Assembly: GCA_020635085.1 (NCBI GenBank)
Contig: JACKAL010000003.1
Coordinates: 181,001-245,000 of the forward strand
Length of the DNA: 64,000 bases
Source: Pseudobdellovibrionaceae bacterium
GTDB lineage: Bacteria; Bdellovibrionota; Bdellovibrionia; Bdellovibrionales; JAGQZY01
Reading direction: 5' to 3'
This document shows positions 26,444 through 34,275 of this stretch, in pieces. The translations under genes and the position numbers were made by a program. How positions within the stretch are numbered: the stretch's first letter is position 1; each line of letters starts with the position of its first letter. The notes beneath the pieces were generated by a model. It did no database searches. It was not told the DNA's origin and saw only the letters and a program-made list of their open reading frames with translations.

Positions 26444-27142
26444 TTAGTAGATCCATGTGTTGTTTGGATCGTAGGGAACATAATTGGGATCAACCGGTAG
26501 GCCATCGGTAGGATCGATAGCTATTTGGGTGGGGATACGCACGATATTTTCTGGAGTGCCGCAAATAGTGTTGTAGCTATCTTTAAACTGTAAAAATATA
26601 GGATTGGTCGCGGCGACGGGAATATAGAGGCGCGAACCTCCCACTGGATTATTGGTTTGTAAGAGAACGGGGACGTATGCAGATACAATGTTGCCGTTCG
26701 CATCTGCGAAAGAGCTAGAGCTTTGCTTGATAACCATGAGAAGACTGGAGCAAGAGCCATCAAAGCACATTAGTTTGAGTGTGGAAATTTCATTCCATTT
26801 TCTATCAATTTTATTGGCCGGGATATTTACAGTAAGAGAGGTGTCACGGCATTTGTTTTGATCAAAGGTTTCGTAGTGTTCAATGGTAAAATCCAAAGAG
26901 CCATCGGCTTTCGCTTTTGATTCCACGCGAAAACCAAGGGTATCATTGCGGATGGATTGACTCGAGAGGGAGTTAAAATAGGCATCGGTTTTAGTAGATA
27001 CACCTAATAGTCCGAGAGCCTGTTGCTCCAAAGCTTGCGATGAGGAAAGTGTTTTTTGGCGAATGCGCGCTGGCACTCCCTGTTCTTTTCCACAAGAACA
27101 TAAGGTTATTATAATGATAGCGCTTAATAATGATCTCAACAT
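26444..27142 (-). CDS. Lipoprotein with four-cysteine domain
   Basis: The ATG at 27142 is chosen because a GGAGGG sequence precedes it; an upstream start 33 bases earlier has none. The protein has a lipoprotein signal (IITLCSCGKE, lipidated Cys17). It has a domain with Cys98, IPANK at 107-111, Cys126, Cys131 and Cys194. The same spacing occurs in the divergently transcribed neighbour at 27402: Cys108, IPANK 118-122, Cys137, Cys142 and Cys195. The two proteins therefore share a paralogous exported domain, probably stabilised by disulfides. The C-terminus is rich in Pro, Asn and Asp. No function is known to me. Confidence 0.75.
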   Translation of the reverse strand: MLRSLLSAIIIITLCSCGKEQGVPARIRQKTLSSSQALEQQALGLLGVSTKTDAYFNSLSSQSIRNDTLGFRVESKAKADGSLDFTIEHYETFDQNKCRDTSLTVNIPANKIDRKWNEISTLKLMCFDGSCSSLLMVIKQSSSSFADANGNIVSAYVPVLLQTNNPVGGSRLYIPVAATNPIFLQFKDSYNTICGTPENIVRIPTQIAIDPTDGLPVDPNYVPYDPNNTWIY

Positions 27143-27401
27143 AGACCCTCCAAAACTTAAAATATGTAAGAGCAAGTTTTAAGCCAATTCAGGCGCTAAA
27201 GTAGGGGAAAAATTACACGCATCAGTGCCCAGAAATGGCATTTTAAAGGGCTGTGTGCCTTATTTTGGCTACAAATGGAAGAGGGAGGAGCTAAGGGCCT
27301 GCTTATTTAAAGCTCGCCCCCCCTCAAGTTTGGTATTTGTTTTGCTCAAGAGTATTTTGTATTCGATCACAGCTACGTGGTCGTTCGTGGAGGATCTACC
27401 G

Positions 27402-28361
27402 ATGACAAAAAAAATAATCATGACTCTAGCATTGACGACCATCGCTCTTACAGCTTGCGGCCAAAAAAATGCTTACCGTGCTGCACGTGTTGCTCGCCAG
27501 CAAACAAAACCGAGCCCATCTCTTAATAATGAGCAGGCTGAATTAAAGGTCGAAAAGACAGCCGAGCAATCTATACAATTAGATCAAGGTCATCAAACCC
27601 ATAAAAATTCACCAACCAGCCAAGAAATGAAGAAAGATCTTTCTGGCGTGACGGCACAAGTAACAGTAGGAAGTGGTAAGGCCAATGTAGCGGTGCGGGT
27701 TTTAGATAGTCAGTCATCAAACTGCGAAGAAAAAATCTATAAACAAGAAAAGATTCCAGCAAACAAATTGCGCAGCTTTGTAAATATAGATGGTTTAGGT
27801 CGTTTTCGTTGTGTGGATTCTGCCTGTAATCATGCCATTTTACTTATCGAAAAACAGACCAAAGCAGCGGGCTCTGTAGCTATTTTATTAAAGAAAGACG
27901 CATCTGAAATAGCCTTGAAACCGGTAAATACAAAATCTAAAGCTTTTCTACAAATCAACAATGTGGATGTGGCCCAAGAAGCTTGTACCGCTCTCATGGG
28001 GCAGCAGCAAAATGGTGATGTCGGTGGTGGTGAGGAAGATCTGAATATTGAGGTTGAGCCAGCTGGCGATGTACTTATTGTGCAACAAGAAAAAGAGAAG
28101 CAAGATAATCGTCTAAAAGAAATCGATACACGCTTAAAGGAGATTGAATCTCAGATACAAGCATTGAATGCAAATTCATCGAGTCAAATGCCTGATGAAG
28201 GCGCGGCGCAAGACGTACAAACATTGAATGACAAAAAACAACAATTGGAAAAAGAGCGTAGCCAAATTCTTGAACTGCGCACGCAAAAAGCTGTGGAGCA
28301 AGAGGATCGCGCGTCGAATGCGAGCAAACAACCAAAGGAACAAATTCCGGTAGCTCCCTAA
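27402..28361 (+). CDS. Lipoprotein with four-cysteine domain and coiled-coil tail
   Basis: The start at 27402 follows GGAGGA at a normal distance; a longer open frame begins upstream but would place the signal peptide inside the protein. The lipoprotein signal ends in ALTAC (Cys19). A low-complexity Gln/Lys/Glu linker leads to the domain shared with the divergent gene at 26444 (Cys108, IPANK 118-122, Cys137, Cys142, Cys195, and FLQI as against FLQF). The last ~100 residues are a charged coiled coil (RLKEIDTRLKEIESQIQAL, DKKQQLEKERSQILEL) that the neighbour lacks. A Rho-independent terminator follows at 28424. The 259-bp space between the two lipoproteins must hold both promoters; a purine-rich GAGGGAGGAG stretch is there but no clear promoter pair. 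Confidence 0.75.
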   Translation: MTKKIIMTLALTTIALTACGQKNAYRAARVARQQTKPSPSLNNEQAELKVEKTAEQSIQLDQGHQTHKNSPTSQEMKKDLSGVTAQVTVGSGKANVAVRVLDSQSSNCEEKIYKQEKIPANKLRSFVNIDGLGRFRCVDSACNHAILLIEKQTKAAGSVAILLKKDASEIALKPVNTKSKAFLQINNVDVAQEACTALMGQQQNGDVGGGEEDLNIEVEPAGDVLIVQQEKEKQDNRLKEIDTRLKEIESQIQALNANSSSQMPDEGAAQDVQTLNDKKQQLEKERSQILELRTQKAVEQEDRASNASKQPKEQIPVAP

Positions 28362-28423
28362 TATTATTTAATTAAGAAACCCAACCCCCTTAACCCCATT
28401 GTACGTTTACGAATAGTTGTAAA

Positions 28424-28451
28424 GCCAGGTGTCCCCCCACCTGGCTTTTTT
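28424..28451 (+). terminator. Rho-independent terminator before metK
   Basis: GCCAGGTG (28424-28431) pairs perfectly with CACCTGGC (28438-28445) across a six-base C-rich loop, followed by six T residues. It ends transcription of the coiled-coil lipoprotein gene and separates it from metK. Confidence 0.9.
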
Positions 28452-28507
28452 ATTGATGCGTTAATGACACAATACTTCTTAGGCGGGCTTTCCCTGTCGT
28501 TATTGGT

Positions 28508-28536
28508 TTGACCCCCTTCTCCACATTTGCTAACTA
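28508..28536 (+). promoter_or_regulatory. Candidate sigma-70 promoter for metK
   Basis: TTGACC (28508-28513) and TAACTA (28531-28536) are separated by 17 bases, 50 bases upstream of the metK start and just after the terminator. I did not recognise a SAM riboswitch in the short leader. Confidence 0.5.
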
Positions 28537-28586
28537 TTTCAGGTTCAACATAAAGAAACCAATCATGACTTTATTGATGAGGAAAT

Positions 28587-29744
28587 ATGCAAAATTATCT
28601 TTTTACGAGCGAATCTGTTTCTGAGGGGCATCCAGATAAAATAGCTGATCAAATCAGCGATGCGATTTTAGATGAAATTCTCCGTCAAGACCCCAAAGGT
28701 CGTGTGGCCGCAGAAACTTTGGTGACTACGGGTATGTGTGTAATCGCCGGTGAAATTACAACAACCGCTCAGTTTCATGTTTCCGACATCGCTCGTCGAG
28801 TTATTCAAGATATTGGTTATGATTCCAGTGATAAAGGGTTTGATTATAAAACCTGTGCTGTGCTCAACAGCTTGGATAAACAGAGTCCTGATATTGCCAT
28901 GGGCGTTAACGATGGCGATAACAAAGAGCAGGGCGCTGGGGATCAAGGGATCATGTTTGGTTATGCGATTAACGAAACAAAAGAGCTTATGCCACTCACC
29001 ATCGATCTTTCCCATAAGTTGGTGCAGCTTCTGGCTAAAAAACGTAAAGACAATACTGTATCGTTCTTGCGTCCTGACAGTAAGAGCCAGGTCACGGTGG
29101 AATATGTCGATGGCAAGGTCAAACGTGTTGATTCGGTGGTGATTTCCACTCAACATTCTGAGGATGCCTCGTTACCAATGATCAAAGAGTTCATTATGGA
29201 TCATGTTATTCGCGAAGTGATTCCTTCATCTCTTTTGGACAACAAAACCAAATACTTTATTAATCCCACAGGTCGTTTTGTTATCGGCGGACCACAAGGT
29301 GATTGTGGTTTAACAGGCCGTAAAATTATCGTTGATACCTACGGAGGCCACGGCGCTCACGGCGGCGGTGCATTTTCTGGAAAAGACCCATCAAAAGTGG
29401 ATCGTTCGGCAGCCTATGCTGCGCGCCATATTGCGAAAAATATCGTCGGTGCCGGCTTAGCAGATAAGTGTCTTGTGCAATTGGCTTATGCTATTGGGGT
29501 TGCTGAACCAATGAGCATTATGGTGAATGATTATGGTACAAGCAAAGTTGGTGGTGAAAAATTAGCCACTGCAGTTCGTACCCTTTGGGGGCTAAAGCCT
29601 GCAGAAATCACTAAGTCTTACGATTTACTTAAGCCGAAGTATCGTCAAACCGCTGCTTACGGTCATTTTGGTCGCACAGGCGAAGGCTTTACGTGGGAAA
29701 AGCTCGACAAAGTCGATGCGTTAAAGGATTATTTTTCCAAATAA
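28587..29744 (+). CDS. metK: S-adenosylmethionine synthetase
   Basis: Makes S-adenosylmethionine from methionine and ATP. The 385-residue sequence is of normal family length with SEGHPDKIADQISDAILDEI at the start (metal and ATP site), CVIAGEITTTA, the flexible loop NDGDNKEQGAGDQGIMFGYA, PTGRFVIGGPQGDCGLTGRK and GGGAFSGKDPSKVDRSAAYA with its ATP- and metal-binding residues. GATGAGGAAAT precedes the ATG. The next gene, lepA, starts after a gap of about 55 bases. Confidence 0.97.
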   Translation: MQNYLFTSESVSEGHPDKIADQISDAILDEILRQDPKGRVAAETLVTTGMCVIAGEITTTAQFHVSDIARRVIQDIGYDSSDKGFDYKTCAVLNSLDKQSPDIAMGVNDGDNKEQGAGDQGIMFGYAINETKELMPLTIDLSHKLVQLLAKKRKDNTVSFLRPDSKSQVTVEYVDGKVKRVDSVVISTQHSEDASLPMIKEFIMDHVIREVIPSSLLDNKTKYFINPTGRFVIGGPQGDCGLTGRKIIVDTYGGHGAHGGGAFSGKDPSKVDRSAAYAARHIAKNIVGAGLADKCLVQLAYAIGVAEPMSIMVNDYGTSKVGGEKLATAVRTLWGLKPAEITKSYDLLKPKYRQTAAYGHFGRTGEGFTWEKLDKVDALKDYFSK

Positions 29745-29800
29745 ATGGCTCAGGTGGGTTGCTGTTTTAGCGACCCATGAACACAGGAAGCTTGCCCACT

Positions 29801-31600
29801 ATGGAACAAAGCCGTATTCGGAATTTTTCAATTATTGCTCATATCGATCACGGCAAATCCACATTAGCCGATGGCCTTATTCATCATACCGGTGGACTGT
29901 CCGATCGCGAGATGAAATCGCAAGTACTCGACAGTATGGATATTGAGCGCGAGCGTGGAATTACTATTAAAGCGCAGACTGTTCGTCTCAACTATCGAGC
30001 TCAAGATGGTAATGATTACCAGCTCAACCTCATCGATACACCCGGGCATGTGGATTTTAGTTACGAAGTTTCTCGATCACTGGCCGCTTGCGAAGGGGCT
30101 CTTTTGGTGGTTGATGCTGCCCAAGGAGTGGAGGCACAAACATTGGCCAACGTGTATTTGGCTTTAGATAATGATCTCGAAATTCTTCCTGTGCTGAATA
30201 AAATCGATCTTCCGTCTGCAGACCCAGAAGGGGTGAAGCAGCAAATTGAAGATGCCATTGGTATAGATTGCAGCGATGTGATTTTAGCCAGCGCGAAAAC
30301 GCGAATTGGAATTCCGGAAATTCTCGAGGCGGTGGTAAAAAAAATACCTTCGCCTAAAGGCACATTCGATGCACCATTAAGGGCTTTGGTGTTTGATTCA
30401 TGGTTTGATTCTTATCAGGGAGTGGTGGTGCTCTGTCGATTGGTTGATGGGGCCATTCGCAAGGGTGATATGATTCAGTTCATGTCAAACGAAGCCAAAT
30501 ATGAAGTGTTAAAACTAGGATATTTTACTCCTGCCGCCCACGAACTTAAGGAGCTCGTGGCGGGTGAGGTGGGTTTTGTCATTTGTGGTATCAAGAGCAT
30601 TAAAGATGTGAGTGTTGGAGACACGATCACATCTGCAAAAAAACCGGCGACGCAACCTCTGTCTGGGTTTCAAAAAACAAAACCGATGGTTTTTGCCGGA
30701 ATCTATCCAGTGGATTCTACAGATTTTAAAAATTTGGAAGAGGCTTTAGAAAAATTAAATCTTAATGACTCGAGTCTTACCTTCGAAACAGAATCTTCCG
30801 CAGCATTGGGTTTTGGTTTTCGCTGTGGGTTTTTGGGACTTCTTCATATGGAGATTGTTCAAGAACGTTTAGAACGTGAGTTTAATTTAAACCTTATTAC
30901 AACAGCGCCAACAGTGGTCTACAAAGTGAAGCTTATTTCCGGTGAATCCTTTGAGATTGAAAATCCAACCGACCTTCCTGATCCCACAAAAATTGAACTG
31001 TTGGAAGAGCCCTATGTCAAAATCACGGTCCACGCTCCATCGGAGTATATAGGCTCCATCATTAAACTTTGCGAAGCAAAACGTGGAGCTCAGTTGGGTC
31101 TCGACTATATCAATGATAAAAAAGTGATGATCAGTTACAAAATACCGATGAATGAAATGGTGATCGATTTTTATGACCGTTTAAAAACCATTTCCCGTGG
31201 TTATGCCTCCATGGAATACGAAATCGTAGGCTATGAGGACGCAGATCTAGTCAAACTAGATATTCTTATTAATGGTGATGCGGTGGATGCTTTATCGGTC
31301 ATTACCCATCGCAGTCAGGCTATTCATAAGGGGCGTATTTTGTGTGCTAAAATGAAAGAGCTTATTCCCAAGCAGCAATTTCAGATTGCCATCCAGGCGG
31401 CTATTGGGGCTAAGATAGTTGCACGAGAAACCATTAGTGCGTTAAGAAAAGATGTAACGGCAAAATGTTATGGTGGAGATATCACTCGTAAGCGTAAGCT
31501 CCTTGAGAAACAAAAAGAGGGGAAGAAACGCATGAAACAAATTGGTACGGTGGACGTGCCACAGGAAGCGTTTCTCGCTATTTTGAAAGTGGAGGATTAA
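29801..31600 (+). CDS. lepA: Elongation factor 4 (LepA), back-translocating GTPase
   Basis: Ribosome-associated GTPase thought to act in elongation or ribosome assembly. G-domain motifs: IIAHIDHGKSTLAD (G1), DTPGHVDFSYEV (G3), NKIDLPSADP (G4) and ILASAKTRIG (G5); the LepA-specific C-terminal tail KCYGGDITRKRKLLEKQKEG KKRMK is present. The ATG at 29801 is used because the first G motif then sits about 10 residues from the start, as in other LepA proteins, and GGAAG lies upstream; an in-frame ATG at 29777 would add eight residues. It runs into lepB with a single base between them, an old and widespread lepA-lepB pairing. Confidence 0.96.
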   Translation: MEQSRIRNFSIIAHIDHGKSTLADGLIHHTGGLSDREMKSQVLDSMDIERERGITIKAQTVRLNYRAQDGNDYQLNLIDTPGHVDFSYEVSRSLAACEGALLVVDAAQGVEAQTLANVYLALDNDLEILPVLNKIDLPSADPEGVKQQIEDAIGIDCSDVILASAKTRIGIPEILEAVVKKIPSPKGTFDAPLRALVFDSWFDSYQGVVVLCRLVDGAIRKGDMIQFMSNEAKYEVLKLGYFTPAAHELKELVAGEVGFVICGIKSIKDVSVGDTITSAKKPATQPLSGFQKTKPMVFAGIYPVDSTDFKNLEEALEKLNLNDSSLTFETESSAALGFGFRCGFLGLLHMEIVQERLEREFNLNLITTAPTVVYKVKLISGESFEIENPTDLPDPTKIELLEEPYVKITVHAPSEYIGSIIKLCEAKRGAQLGLDYINDKKVMISYKIPMNEMVIDFYDRLKTISRGYASMEYEIVGYEDADLVKLDILINGDAVDALSVITHRSQAIHKGRILCAKMKELIPKQQFQIAIQAAIGAKIVARETISALRKDVTAKCYGGDITRKRKLLEKQKEGKKRMKQIGTVDVPQEAFLAILKVED

Positions 31601-31601
31601 G

Positions 31602-32381
31602 GTGTTTAATAAAAAATTTTGGACAGAAGGCATTGGATCATATGCACTTGCTATATTATTAGCACTTACCATTCGTTGGGCTTTTATGGAAGCCTATGTG
31701 ATTCCATCGGGGAGTATGCTGCCATCATTGCTTATTCGCGATCATATTTTTGTAAATAAATTGGTGTACGGTCTACGTGTACCTTTTAGTGAGCAATGGC
31801 TTACGAAGTTTCGTCTCCCCAATCGAGGGGAAATTATCGTGTTTAAGTATCCTGAAGATCCCAGTACATTTTTTATTAAACGGGTTGTGGGTTTGCCTGG
31901 GGATACGGTGATGTTTAAAGAAGGTCATATTTATATCAATGACACCGAGATACCTCTGGTTAAACCCAGCGCGGTGGCCGATAACCCTAAAGAGGGTGAG
32001 ACTCTTATTGCCCATGGGAATTACCGTTGGTTGCGTGACAAAGATTTTCAAGAGGGGGCACCCACAGATACCTTAAACGATTACGAACATTGGAAAGAAA
32101 AACTCGGAGACTACGAGCACGACGTTCTTTTACGTAAAGGTTACTACATGAACGAACCAACGTTTGGTCCAATTACTGTGCCACCTAATTCTTTGTTTGT
32201 GATGGGTGATAATCGTAATCGCTCGCGAGATTCGCGCATTTGGGGTTTTGTTCCAGAGGACAACATTTTGGGGAGAGCCATGTTTGTATGGCTTTCTTGC
32301 GAGGAAACCTTAACGGCAATTCCTTTTCTTTGTGATCCGACGACTATTCGTTGGGGTCGCATTGGTCACTGGGTGGAATAG
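31602..32381 (+). CDS. lepB: Signal peptidase I, first copy
   Basis: Inner-membrane serine protease that removes signal peptides. One N-terminal membrane segment (about residues 12-30) is followed by the catalytic serine at Ser38 in PSGSMLPSLL, the general-base lysine at Lys93 in FFIKRVVGLPGD, and the MGDNRNRSRDSRIWGFV motif. The 259-residue length and single N-terminal membrane segment are normal. The start is GTG with GGAGG 11 bases before it, immediately after the lepA stop. Its stop TAG is directly followed by the ATG of the second copy. Many secreted and lipoprotein genes in this window would be its clients (lipoproteins instead need signal peptidase II). Confidence 0.93.
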   Translation: MFNKKFWTEGIGSYALAILLALTIRWAFMEAYVIPSGSMLPSLLIRDHIFVNKLVYGLRVPFSEQWLTKFRLPNRGEIIVFKYPEDPSTFFIKRVVGLPGDTVMFKEGHIYINDTEIPLVKPSAVADNPKEGETLIAHGNYRWLRDKDFQEGAPTDTLNDYEHWKEKLGDYEHDVLLRKGYYMNEPTFGPITVPPNSLFVMGDNRNRSRDSRIWGFVPEDNILGRAMFVWLSCEETLTAIPFLCDPTTIRWGRIGHWVE

Positions 32382-33086
32382 ATGAGAGTGCGCACCAACA
32401 AGCAAGGCACTTGGCTTGATGTTTTTAAAGAGTTCGTCATTGTTGTGGTGCTTATGTGTGGTGTGCGCTGGATTCTGGTCGAACCGTTTTTGGTGCCTTC
32501 GGGAAGCATGATTCCCACTCTTCTTATCAAAGATTATATTCTCGTTTCGAAATTTTCATATGGCGTGCGAGTACCCTTTACAAAGACATGGATGGTGGGT
32601 CCTTTTGTTCCTCATCGTGGCGAGGTGGTAGTGTTTCGCTCTAAAGATGATGATTATTACTTTTTAGTTAAACGGGTGGTTGGCCTCCCTGGCGATCGTA
32701 TTCAGGTAGATCGCGAGAAGGCCCGTCTCATTATTAATGGAGAGCCAGTCCCTTTAAAATCGATACCGAACACAAGTGATACGACTGATAACTATGACTG
32801 GTTTATGGAGCAGCTGGGATTGGTGAATCATGTTGTGCAGTATTCGAAATCACCGATTTACGCTGAGGATGGGGAGTTTATTGTTCCCGCGGGCCATATT
32901 TTTATGATGGGTGATAATCGCGATCTCTCGTCAGATAGTCGTGTGTGGGGCACCTTACCAATTGAGAACATTTTAGGAAAAGCGCAATGGATCTGGATGA
33001 GTTGCGAGGAGGATTCTCCTGCTGGAGGCGTTCTGTGCTTCGGGGAAGATCTGCGTGCTAATCGCTTGGGTAAAAAGATTCATTAA
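32382..33086 (+). CDS. lepB: Signal peptidase I, second copy
   Basis: A second complete type I signal peptidase directly after the first. The membrane anchor lies at about residues 16-33, the catalytic serine is Ser42 in PSGSMIPTLL, the lysine is Lys97 in FLVKRVVGLPGD, and MGDNRDLSSDSRVWG follows. The two copies share the same plan but differ in the insert between the lysine and the C-terminal motif, so this is an old duplication with probably different substrate preference. No spacer separates the genes (stop and start are adjacent), so translation is coupled. The 165-bp palindromic repeat begins 16 bases after its stop. Confidence 0.93.
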   Translation: MRVRTNKQGTWLDVFKEFVIVVVLMCGVRWILVEPFLVPSGSMIPTLLIKDYILVSKFSYGVRVPFTKTWMVGPFVPHRGEVVVFRSKDDDYYFLVKRVVGLPGDRIQVDREKARLIINGEPVPLKSIPNTSDTTDNYDWFMEQLGLVNHVVQYSKSPIYAEDGEFIVPAGHIFMMGDNRDLSSDSRVWGTLPIENILGKAQWIWMSCEEDSPAGGVLCFGEDLRANRLGKKIH

Positions 33087-33102
33087 GGATGCGGATCTGG
33101 GG

Positions 33103-33267
33103 TAAGAGCCTGTCCAAGAGAGATGTGTTATTAAAAATAGCTGCAAACTTCTCTTGTTTTGTTGCTCCTCCTTGAATTGGCTTGAGGACAGTCCAGCGTC
33201 GTCCGAGTCTCACAAGAGAAATGATCGCCTATTTTTAATAACACACCACCTCTTGGACAAGCGCTAA
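33103..33267 (+). repeat. Dispersed 165-bp imperfect palindrome, copy 2
   Basis: Second copy of the element at 24735-24900, same orientation and almost the same length. Left arm TAAGAGCCTGTCCAAGAG...GTGTTATTAAAAAT...TTCTCTTG; the right arm is its near reverse complement ending GCGCTAA. The centre keeps GCTCCTCCTTGAATTGGCTT. Where copy 1 has TGTATTATT in both arms, this copy has TGTTATT in both; where copy 1 has CCAAGAAG in both, this has CCAAGAG in both. It lies between lepB and the pyrB promoter. Confidence 0.85.
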
Positions 33268-33292
33268 TAATCTACATTTCTTCGATTCCCTT

Positions 33293-33321
33293 TTGACATA
33301 TCCAGTTCAGTTCAGTAGGCT
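33293..33321 (+). promoter_or_regulatory. Candidate sigma-70 promoter for pyrB
   Basis: A consensus -35 box TTGACA (33293-33298) is followed after exactly 17 bases by TAGGCT (33316-33321). Transcription would start about 3 bases before the pyrB ATG, giving a leaderless or nearly leaderless mRNA, consistent with the lack of a good ribosome binding site there. Confidence 0.5.
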
Positions 33322-33330
33322 GTGATTTTA

Positions 33331-34275
33331 ATGAGTCATTTCATTAAGTCTTTTCTCGGCACCCAAGATTTACAAACCGCTGAAATATTTGAGCTATTTT
33401 CATTGGCTCAAAACTTCAAAACGCATTTTTTAACTCATGGACAATTTCCACTACAATTTGCGAAAAAGCCTCTGATGGCCCTGCTCTTTTTTGAGCCCAG
33501 CACACGAACGCGTTTAAGTTTTGAAGTCGCAACCCTCAGGCTGGGGGGGCTGAGTACGTTTTTTGATGGTGCTTCTAAAGAAAACACCAGTCTCATTAAA
33601 GGTGAGTCCTTGGAAGACACTTTTTGGACTGTGCATGCGATGATGCCAGATGCGATTATTGTTCGAAGTGGGGATGAGTTCCCATTGCATTCTTTGCGTG
33701 ATCGGGTGCAATGTCCCTTAATTAATGCTGGGTATGGTACAGAATCCCATCCGACACAAGCTTTGCTAGATGTATTCACCATGCTAGAGAATTTTTCAGA
33801 AATTAAAAGCAAAAATATTTTATTTATTGGGGATATTCGCCACAGCCGTGTGGTGGGTTCTCATAGAGAACTTCTCCCGCGTCTTGGTGCTCGTATTGGC
33901 GTTGTGGGACCTAAACATTTAACTCAAGGATTAGAGAGTCACATTCAGGTGATGGATAAACTCGAAGATGGTTTAAAGTGGGCTGATGTGGTTATGGGTT
34001 TACGTATTCAATTTGAACGTCACGGAAGCCAGCAAGAATTCTCGCGAGAAAATTTTATCCGTGACTATCAGATCACCAAAAAACACGGTGAACTTATGAA
34101 AGAACATGCTCTTTTGATGCATCCCGGTCCCGTCAATTGGGGCGTGGAATTTGATCCGAGTGTACGAGAGTTAAAGCACTTCAAAATGTGGGATCAAAAA
34201 TCCAATGGTGTTTTTGTGCGTGCCGCTTTATTAGACCACTTGATGAAAAGTTTTAGGAGAGGGAATGGATTCTAG
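33331..34275 (+). CDS. pyrB: Aspartate carbamoyltransferase catalytic chain
   Basis: Second step of pyrimidine synthesis: carbamoyl phosphate plus aspartate to carbamoyl aspartate. The carbamoyl-phosphate loop FFEPSTRTRLSFEVA (about residues 50-65), the HPTQALLD motif with its active-site His, GDIRHSRVVGSH and MHPGPVNWGVEFDP are all present. In the last motif Trp stands where most family members have Arg (PGPxNRGxE). The 314-residue length is typical. ATG at 33331 is preferred over a GTG nine bases earlier. It overlaps carA by 11 bases, so carbamoyl phosphate supply and use are in one operon; no pyrI-like regulatory chain is nearby. Confidence 0.93.
   Translation: MSHFIKSFLGTQDLQTAEIFELFSLAQNFKTHFLTHGQFPLQFAKKPLMALLFFEPSTRTRLSFEVATLRLGGLSTFFDGASKENTSLIKGESLEDTFWTVHAMMPDAIIVRSGDEFPLHSLRDRVQCPLINAGYGTESHPTQALLDVFTMLENFSEIKSKNILFIGDIRHSRVVGSHRELLPRLGARIGVVGPKHLTQGLESHIQVMDKLEDGLKWADVVMGLRIQFERHGSQQEFSRENFIRDYQITKKHGELMKEHALLMHPGPVNWGVEFDPSVRELKHFKMWDQKSNGVFVRAALLDHLMKSFRRGNGF

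Noticed and set aside
28452..28586. Possible SAM riboswitch before metK
   Set aside because: The leader after the candidate promoter is about 45 bases, too short for SAM-I, and I saw no SAM-II or SAH motif.
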